A stretch of DNA of 64,000 nucleotides, from positions 310,001 to 374,000 of the forward strand of contig CAWJIH010000009.1 of NCBI GenBank assembly GCA_963842975.1. The letters are read 5' to 3'. Position 1 is the stretch's first letter; the number at the start of each line of letters is the position of its first letter. Under the pieces are notes generated by a model. That model was given only the letters and a program-made list of their open reading frames with translations, did not search any database and was not told where the DNA came from. The position numbers and the translations under genes were made by a program. Source of the stretch: JACJWR01 sp963842975 (lineage in GTDB: Bacteria; Actinomycetota; Actinomycetes; S36-B12; UBA10799). This document shows positions 59,195 through 64,000 of this stretch, piece after piece.

Positions 59195-60100
59195 CTAGGG
59201 ACGAGACCAGTCCCCGGGTAGCGCGCCGCCGTACCAGTCCTCGATGAGATGCCGCGCGATGGAGACCCGCGGCGGGATCCGCACCTCACCACTTTCGGCA
59301 AGGCCCACTAGCTCGGAGCGGCTGAACCAGCGTGCGACCGCAATCTCGTCGCCGTCGGGTTCGGGTTCGGCATCGTCGAGAGCCCACGCGTGGAATCCCA
59401 GCATCAGCGAACCGGGAAACGGCCAGGGTTGGCTGCCTCGGTAGCGCAGGGAGTTCGGGTCAACCACCACGCCAGCCTCTTCCTTCACTTCCCGTCGCAA
59501 GGTGTGCTCGGCAGATTCGCCAGCCTCCACGAAACCGGCGAGGGTGGAGAACCAGGTCGGATGCCAGTCTGCTCGTTGACCGAGGAGCGCCCGGTCGTGA
59601 CGGTCCCGCACGAGCACGATGATTGCCGGATCAGTGCGGGGGAAATGCACGGATCCGTCCGTATCGCAGGTGCGTGACCAACCCGCATCGGTGATTCGTG
59701 TGGGCCCTCCGCACCTGGGGCAGCGCGCGTGACGGGCATGCCACTGGGCGAGTGCGACAGCGGTGGTGGCGAAGGCTGCTTCGGTATCCGAAAGCGCCGC
59801 GCCGATCAGCCGCAGACTGAGCGCATCCGCCAGTTCGCTGCCGCCAGCGTCGTCATGCACAACCGCCACCCGCGGCACCTGATCAACACCAACGAGCACG
59901 GCACGGCCGACGTCGGATTCACGCAGGCTCCGCCACGCCAAGGTCGTGCCGTCTGCACCTAGTTGATCTCGGGACACATCGACGGCGAGTCCGCCGGCGG
60001 CACACGTGTGCTCCCACCAGTCGGGTTTGTGCCGAAGGCCCGCGTCGTCACGAAGCGGGCCTCGGGCCAATGCGAGATCCGCCAGTAGTCGATCGGTCAC
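59195..60100 (-). CDS. nudC: NADH pyrophosphatase / NAD-decapping Nudix hydrolase
   Basis: Hydrolyses NADH and can remove NAD caps from RNA. The 301-residue protein has a zinc-binding region with CPRCGGPTR and a later Cys in SRTCDTDG, the Nudix box GFVEAGESAEHTLRREVKEE and the family-specific SQPWPFPGSLMLGF. The fourth usual zinc Cys is replaced (CDTD), so metal binding may be altered. GTG 60100 overlaps the exonuclease stop (GTGA), so the two are coupled. In mycobacteria nudC also sits near mrx and uvrD2. Confidence 0.92.
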   Translation of the reverse strand: MTDRLLADLALARGPLRDDAGLRHKPDWWEHTCAAGGLAVDVSRDQLGADGTTLAWRSLRESDVGRAVLVGVDQVPRVAVVHDDAGGSELADALSLRLIGAALSDTEAAFATTAVALAQWHARHARCPRCGGPTRITDAGWSRTCDTDGSVHFPRTDPAIIVLVRDRHDRALLGQRADWHPTWFSTLAGFVEAGESAEHTLRREVKEEAGVVVDPNSLRYRGSQPWPFPGSLMLGFHAWALDDAEPEPDGDEIAVARWFSRSELVGLAESGEVRIPPRVSIARHLIEDWYGGALPGDWSRP

Positions 60101-61080
60101 TCGTGGACCTTAGCCAGCACCTCTAGCAAGCGCGACACGGGCGTATCCAGCCCCCATCGTTCGACCAGACGAGCAAGTGCCACCGGATCGGCTGCTGCAC
60201 GGGGCAGCGTGAGGTTGAGGTCGTCGGGCAGCGGCACATCGCGCACTGCGAGCACCACACCCGGCACCAGATCCAGGTACTCACTGCCAGCCAACACCTT
60301 CTTGCGCACCCCGGTGGCCATTGCCGAATCCGTGTCGGCAGCCGCGAGCCGGATCGCATCGAGGCTGCCAAAGTCACGGACCAGTTTCGCCGCGGTCCGC
60401 TCGCCGACCCCCTTGACGCCGGGCAGACCATCCGATGGGTCACCGCGTAGCGCGGCGAAGTCCCCGTAGTGGGCGGCGGGAATGTCGTATCGGGCAGTGA
60501 TCCAGGCTTCGTCGACTAACTCCGCGCGGCCCACACCCTTTGCCGCGGTGTAGAGGACCGCCACCCCGCGAGCGTCGTCGACGAGTTGGAACAAGTCGCG
60601 GTCCCCGGTCACGATTCGCACCGGCCCACGTGCTCGCTCCGACAGCGTGGCAATCACGTCGTCTGCCTCGAATCCGGGGGCACCCACCCGAGCGATGCCC
60701 AGCGCCGCAAGTAACTCGGCGATGATCGGCACCTGCGGTGCCAGCAAGTCTGGGACCTCTTCGGCAACGTCCTCGGTGCTGGCTGGCCCGTCGTGGGAGT
60801 CGGGGTCGGTTGACGCCTGATCAGGCGGGGCAACCCGGTGGGCTTTGTAGCCAGGAATTGCACGCACTCGGAACTCCGGGCGCCAGTCATCGTCCCAACA
60901 CGCCGCTAGATCTGTTGGCTGATAGTCACGTACGAGGCGGGTGATGAAGTCCAGCAGGCCGCGGACGGCGTTGATGGGCGTGCCATCCGGGGCGGTGATG
61001 TTGGTGGGTACACCGAAGAAGGCACGAAAATACAGCGACGCGGTGTCCAGCAGCATAATGCGGGGTTGGTGACTGACCAC
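60097..61080 (-). CDS. 5'-3' exonuclease (FEN/PolA N-domain type)
   Basis: Structure-specific 5' nuclease of 327 residues resembling the N-terminal domain of DNA polymerase I. Metal-binding acidic residues appear in LLDTASLYFRAFFG, FEADDVIATL and IVTGDRDLFQLV, followed by the helix-hairpin-helix GDPSDGLPGVKGVGERTAAKLV. An Asp/Ser/Pro-rich insertion of about 30 residues lies at about 88-115. The start is GTG 61080. The leader region 61081-61276 contains no other gene; a TACTGT on the minus strand near 61145 could be its -10. Confidence 0.9.
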   Translation of the reverse strand: MVSHQPRIMLLDTASLYFRAFFGVPTNITAPDGTPINAVRGLLDFITRLVRDYQPTDLAACWDDDWRPEFRVRAIPGYKAHRVAPPDQASTDPDSHDGPASTEDVAEEVPDLLAPQVPIIAELLAALGIARVGAPGFEADDVIATLSERARGPVRIVTGDRDLFQLVDDARGVAVLYTAAKGVGRAELVDEAWITARYDIPAAHYGDFAALRGDPSDGLPGVKGVGERTAAKLVRDFGSLDAIRLAAADTDSAMATGVRKKVLAGSEYLDLVPGVVLAVRDVPLPDDLNLTLPRAAADPVALARLVERWGLDTPVSRLLEVLAKVHE

Positions 61081-61264
61081 TGCGCTCCTGAGGTTGAGGA
61101 TTCAACCGACGCCGGGTAGCGGCGCAGGTGCTCGTTGCGAGTCACAGTAGTGAGGCGCCTGGTCGGTTTGCCCACCGAAGATAAGATCGCAGCCCAAAAC
61201 ACCCGCGCGAAGTGCCCGATCGGCCGCAGCAAGCCGTACTAGTGCGACGCGATTCCGGGCCGGG

Positions 61265-61270
61265 TACGGT
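61265..61270 (+). promoter_or_regulatory. TACGGT, predicted -10 for leaderless EEP-family gene
   Basis: TANNNT hexamer six bases before the GTG at 61277; no Shine-Dalgarno. Confidence 0.5.
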
Positions 61271-61276
61271 CAAGGC

Positions 61277-62164
61277 GTGAGGGTCGCGACGTTCAACATT
61301 TTGCATGGCCAACGGGTGCTCGGTGCCGCCAGCGACATGGGCGGGTTGCCCGACGTCGATCCGCTTGACCTCGCGGCGGCCGCGGGTGCTCTCGATGTTG
61401 ACGTGCTGGGCATGCAAGAGGTCGACGCCCACCAGGAACGATCCGGTGGGGTCGACCAAACTCGGGTCGCGGCCGAGGCCATGACCAACGGGAGCAGCGC
61501 GCTGCAGCGGTTGTTCGTCCCTTCTGTGGTCGGCACGCCAGGGGACCGGTCGAAATTTCGACGTGCTGGCGAGGAGGTCCACGCGGCGGTCAGCGGCGGG
61601 CCGTTGCCTGAGCACGGCCCGCTCTATGGGGTCTCGCTGATCTCGCGACTGCACGTACACAGTTGGCACAAGGTGACTTTCAATGCCCCGCGCCTGTCCC
61701 TGCCGTTGCTGGTACCAGCGATGCCGCGGCCGCGGATCGTTACTGTGCCCGATGAACCCAGGGCTGCGGTTGCTGCAGTCGTAGAGACGGCCGCCGGCTT
61801 GCGGGTAACGGTGGCGACGGCGCATTTGTCGTTCGTCCCTGGTGTCAACGCCGCACAGTTGCGCCGACTCGTGGCCTGGTTGAAGCCTTTCCCAAGACCG
61901 CTGGTGTTGATGGGTGATTTCAACCTGCCAGGTTCGTTGCCGGAGTTGATCACACGCTGGCCAGGGGTGGTGAAGGGCCCGACCTACCCGTCATTCGGAC
62001 CGAAGGTGCAGTTCGATCACATCTTGCTGGACGGCTTCGATGCCGATCAGATCGCTGAGGCCCGGGAAACTGTGCAGATCCGAGCGATGGGAGTCAGCGA
62101 TCACTGTGCGGTCGTTGCACACATCCCGATCGAGGTGGCCTCGACCGTGACGAGCCGATCCTAG
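61277..62164 (+). CDS. Endonuclease/exonuclease/phosphatase family protein
   Basis: Metal-dependent phosphodiesterase fold of 295 residues. The EEP motifs are TFNILHG at the N-terminus, GMQEVDAHQ, HLSFVPGVNAAQLRRL, LMGDFNLPG and the terminal SDHCAVVAH. No signal peptide is visible, so it is cytosolic; substrates of this family range from DNA to inositol phosphates and lipids. It converges with the mycoredoxin gene with 21 bases between. Confidence 0.9.
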   Translation: MRVATFNILHGQRVLGAASDMGGLPDVDPLDLAAAAGALDVDVLGMQEVDAHQERSGGVDQTRVAAEAMTNGSSALQRLFVPSVVGTPGDRSKFRRAGEEVHAAVSGGPLPEHGPLYGVSLISRLHVHSWHKVTFNAPRLSLPLLVPAMPRPRIVTVPDEPRAAVAAVVETAAGLRVTVATAHLSFVPGVNAAQLRRLVAWLKPFPRPLVLMGDFNLPGSLPELITRWPGVVKGPTYPSFGPKVQFDHILLDGFDADQIAEARETVQIRAMGVSDHCAVVAHIPIEVASTVTSRS

Positions 62165-62185
62165 GAATCGATCACGCCACTGGGA

Positions 62186-62449
62186 TCAGGCGGAATCCAT
62201 CACCGCTCGGACAGCACGAAGTGGCGGGTTGGTCATCACCGTTCCATTGGGGAAAACCACGGTGGGGACGGTGCGGTTGCCGCCATTTTGGTGTTCTACG
62301 AAACGCGCCGCCTCGGGGTCATGCTCAATGTCGACGATCCGGAAGGGTATTCCTTCGCGTTCCATCTGCGACTTCAACCGCAGGCAGTAGCCGCACCATG
62401 AGGTGCTGTACATCACGAGCGCATCCCGATCTGCGGAGGTGTCAGCCAT
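62186..62449 (-). CDS. mrx1: Mycoredoxin (glutaredoxin-like)
   Basis: Small thiol-disulfide reductase of 87 residues that reduces mycothiol mixed disulfides. The active site is STSWCGYCLRLKSQM, followed by the cis-Pro segment NRTVPTVVFPNG and a final hydrophobic helix. It corresponds to Rv3198A by its place between uvrD2 and nudC. It complements mshB at 10274-11170. Confidence 0.94.
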   Translation of the reverse strand: MADTSADRDALVMYSTSWCGYCLRLKSQMEREGIPFRIVDIEHDPEAARFVEHQNGGNRTVPTVVFPNGTVMTNPPLRAVRAVMDSA

Positions 62450-62574
62450 GAACCCAGTTTCGCATCATGCTGACGACCCGCATCTGCGTGCCTCGATGGT
62501 GGGCCAGAATCTGCAATCCACAGCCAGCACCAGCCCGACAGCCGCACTGGCGTCAACATGACACACTCGTGGCC

Positions 62575-64000
62575 ATGACGACCGGTGATGAGGTGCTCGC
62601 AGGCCTCGATCCCGAACAGCGAACCGCGGCCACCACATTGCATGGGCCGGTGGCAATCGTGGCCGGCGCCGGATCCGGCAAGACCAGGGTGATCACCCAC
62701 CGCATCGCCTACGGGGTCCGAATCGGGGAGCACGATCCGCAGCGGTCGGTGGCAGTCACCTTCACCAACAAGGCGGCCGGCGAGATGACCCGTCGACTGC
62801 GCCAACTCGGAGTGCCGGATGTGCGCGTGCGCACCTTCCATGCGGCCGCGCTACGGCAACTTCGCCACTACTACCCGAGGGCGCTGAGGCGCGAATTGCC
62901 GGAAGTCAACCCGGTGAAGGCGCCGCTGCTGGGCGCGGCAGCCTCGGGCCTGGGCTTGCCCACCAACACGGCAGCTGTGCGCGACTATGCCGCCGAGGTC
63001 GAGTGGGCGAAGGTGAACAGCATCCGGCCCTCGGACTACGCGGCTTTCGTGGCGCGCTCGGGTCGGCAACCACCGGCAGGGCTGACTTCCTCGGTGATGG
63101 CGCAGGTCTTCGAGGAGTACGAGCGGCGCAAAACAGCCGCTGGCCGGATCGACTTCGAAGACGTGCTGCTGTTGATGGTCGCGCTCTTGGACTCCCAGCC
63201 GCAGGTCGCTGCCCACCTCCGATCAGGCCTGCAGCACATCACCGTCGACGAATACCAAGACGCCTCCCCGCTGCAGCAGCGGCTGCTCGACGGCTGGCTG
63301 GGGGAGAACACCAACATCTGTGTGGTCGGCGATCCCTCCCAGACCATTTACAGTTTCGCCGGGGCCGATGCCTCCCTGCTCACCGGCTTCGCCAGGCGGT
63401 ATCCCACGGCCACCGTGGTGCAGCTACCGCGCACGTATCGGTGCAGTCCAGAGATCACTGAGTGTGCCAATCGGGTGCTGGCCGCCGGTGGTGAAGGCCT
63501 CACGTTGGTCTCGCAGCAGAAGTCTGGACCGGCGGTACGGATTCGCGACTACCCGGACGTCCACTCCGAGGCGCTCGGGGTGGCAGAGCAGATCGCCACC
63601 TTGATTGAGGGCGGAACAGCGGCCTCGGAGGTCGCCATTCTGGTGCGAATGAACGCCATGACCGAGCCGTTTGAGGAGGCCCTAGCCAGCCGCGGCATTG
63701 GCTATCAAGTCAGCGGCGGGACCGGATTTTTCCGTCGAGCAGAGGTACGCAAGGCCATCAGTGTGATCCGTGGAGCGGCGCTGGCCACCGGTGCCGACGG
63801 TGGTGGTGACGTTGCCCACGGCGAAGCTGATCAGTTGAGTGAAACGGTGTCCGCGCTGCTCTCTGGCCTGGGGTGGAGCCCTCAGCCACCGGTTGGGGCA
63901 GGGGCGATTCGGGATCGTTGGGAATCACTCGCTGCGCTCCACACGGCGGCGCTTGAGTTGCAGCAGGCCCGTCCAGAGGCGCAGCTGGGCGACTTCGCCG
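62575..64000 (+). CDS. uvrD2: ATP-dependent DNA helicase UvrD2 (partial, runs off the window)
   Basis: First 475 residues of an SF1A helicase; the frame is open to the last base, so the C-terminus is missing. Motifs: LDPEQRTAATTLHG, IVAGAGSGKTRVITHRIA, VTFTNKAAGEM, ITVDEYQDASPLQQRLL, VVGDPSQTIYSFAGAD and LPRTYRCSPEI. The order uvrD2-mrx-nudC, the FTNKAAGEM motif and the GADASLLTGF segment support UvrD2 (Rv3198c), a repair and housekeeping helicase. The ATG at 62575 has no clear Shine-Dalgarno. It is divergent from mrx1. Confidence 0.9.
   Translation, partial: MTTGDEVLAGLDPEQRTAATTLHGPVAIVAGAGSGKTRVITHRIAYGVRIGEHDPQRSVAVTFTNKAAGEMTRRLRQLGVPDVRVRTFHAAALRQLRHYYPRALRRELPEVNPVKAPLLGAAASGLGLPTNTAAVRDYAAEVEWAKVNSIRPSDYAAFVARSGRQPPAGLTSSVMAQVFEEYERRKTAAGRIDFEDVLLLMVALLDSQPQVAAHLRSGLQHITVDEYQDASPLQQRLLDGWLGENTNICVVGDPSQTIYSFAGADASLLTGFARRYPTATVVQLPRTYRCSPEITECANRVLAAGGEGLTLVSQQKSGPAVRIRDYPDVHSEALGVAEQIATLIEGGTAASEVAILVRMNAMTEPFEEALASRGIGYQVSGGTGFFRRAEVRKAISVIRGAALATGADGGGDVAHGEADQLSETVSALLSGLGWSPQPPVGAGAIRDRWESLAALHTAALELQQARPEAQLGDFA

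Noticed and set aside
1..64000. tRNA, rRNA, riboswitch or insertion-sequence features
   Set aside because: I looked for tRNA T-arm motifs, long conserved RNA-like stretches and transposase motifs with terminal repeats and saw none that hold up. Short ncRNAs cannot be excluded by eye.

Overview
This window is chromosomal DNA from a high-GC actinobacterium. I see no phage, plasmid, insertion sequence, rRNA, tRNA or CRISPR array. Lineage markers are the mycothiol deacetylase MshB, a mycoredoxin, small DUF3107 and DUF3117 proteins, the AdnAB recombination nuclease, a SigK/RskA pair and the actinobacterial forms of DapC and DapD. Several blocks keep gene orders that I recall from Mycobacterium tuberculosis: fdx-dapC, dapD<>dapE-LOG-folP2-DivIVA-DUF3117, methyltransferase-htrA-tatB, mrp/DUF1003/MgtE-like, and uvrD2-mrx-nudC-adnBA-moeZ-tetR-DUF3107-MiaE-like-rhlE-parA. 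Mycobacterial insertions such as sigE-rseA and gpgS are missing, so this is a relative rather than a mycobacterium. Genus cannot be set from sequence alone.

Layout. 1-6.1 kb: a DEAD-box helicase converges on copper genes (copZ, copA) that lie downstream of an ECF sigma/anti-sigma pair and a fasciclin-domain lipoprotein. 6.2-15.4 kb: a universal stress protein, a metallo-hydrolase, an S9 peptidase coupled to a 38-residue membrane peptide, mshB, a flavin reductase, ferredoxin-dapC, citrate synthase and a DJ-1/PfpI protein. 15.5-23.4 kb is more accessory: an antiporter, a decayed membrane protein, a NERD-SF1 helicase fusion, an esterase, a lipoprotein with an internal duplication and a repeat array. 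23.5-35.6 kb is conserved core: dapD/dapE, folP, pepA, htrA, tatB, mrp and an MgtE-like protein. 35.6-42.4 kb holds a frameshifted transporter, three repeat arrays, a CoA-ester lyase, a kinase with a low-complexity insertion, an acyl-CoA dehydrogenase and a frameshifted hydrolase. 42.4-64 kb is conserved: parA, rhlE, moeZ, fetAB, a flippase-like protein with a pseudokinase, adnA-adnB, nudC, an exonuclease and the start of uvrD2.

Working together: dapC, dapD and dapE give three steps of the succinylase route to meso-diaminopimelate and lysine. MshB and mycoredoxin belong to mycothiol redox chemistry, MoeZ to sulfur transfer, and AdnAB with UvrD2 to DNA break repair.

The strongest structural themes are two. 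First, about seventeen genes start 6-8 bases after a TANNNT hexamer and lack a Shine-Dalgarno, which suggests leaderless transcription; in dapD/dapE, and more weakly in hydrolase/parA, one short symmetric -10 element seems to serve both directions. Second, there is a high load of short tandem repeats, including two related 31-bp-period arrays 14 kb apart, in-frame minisatellites inside genes, and two one-base frameshifts in TTT/AAA runs.
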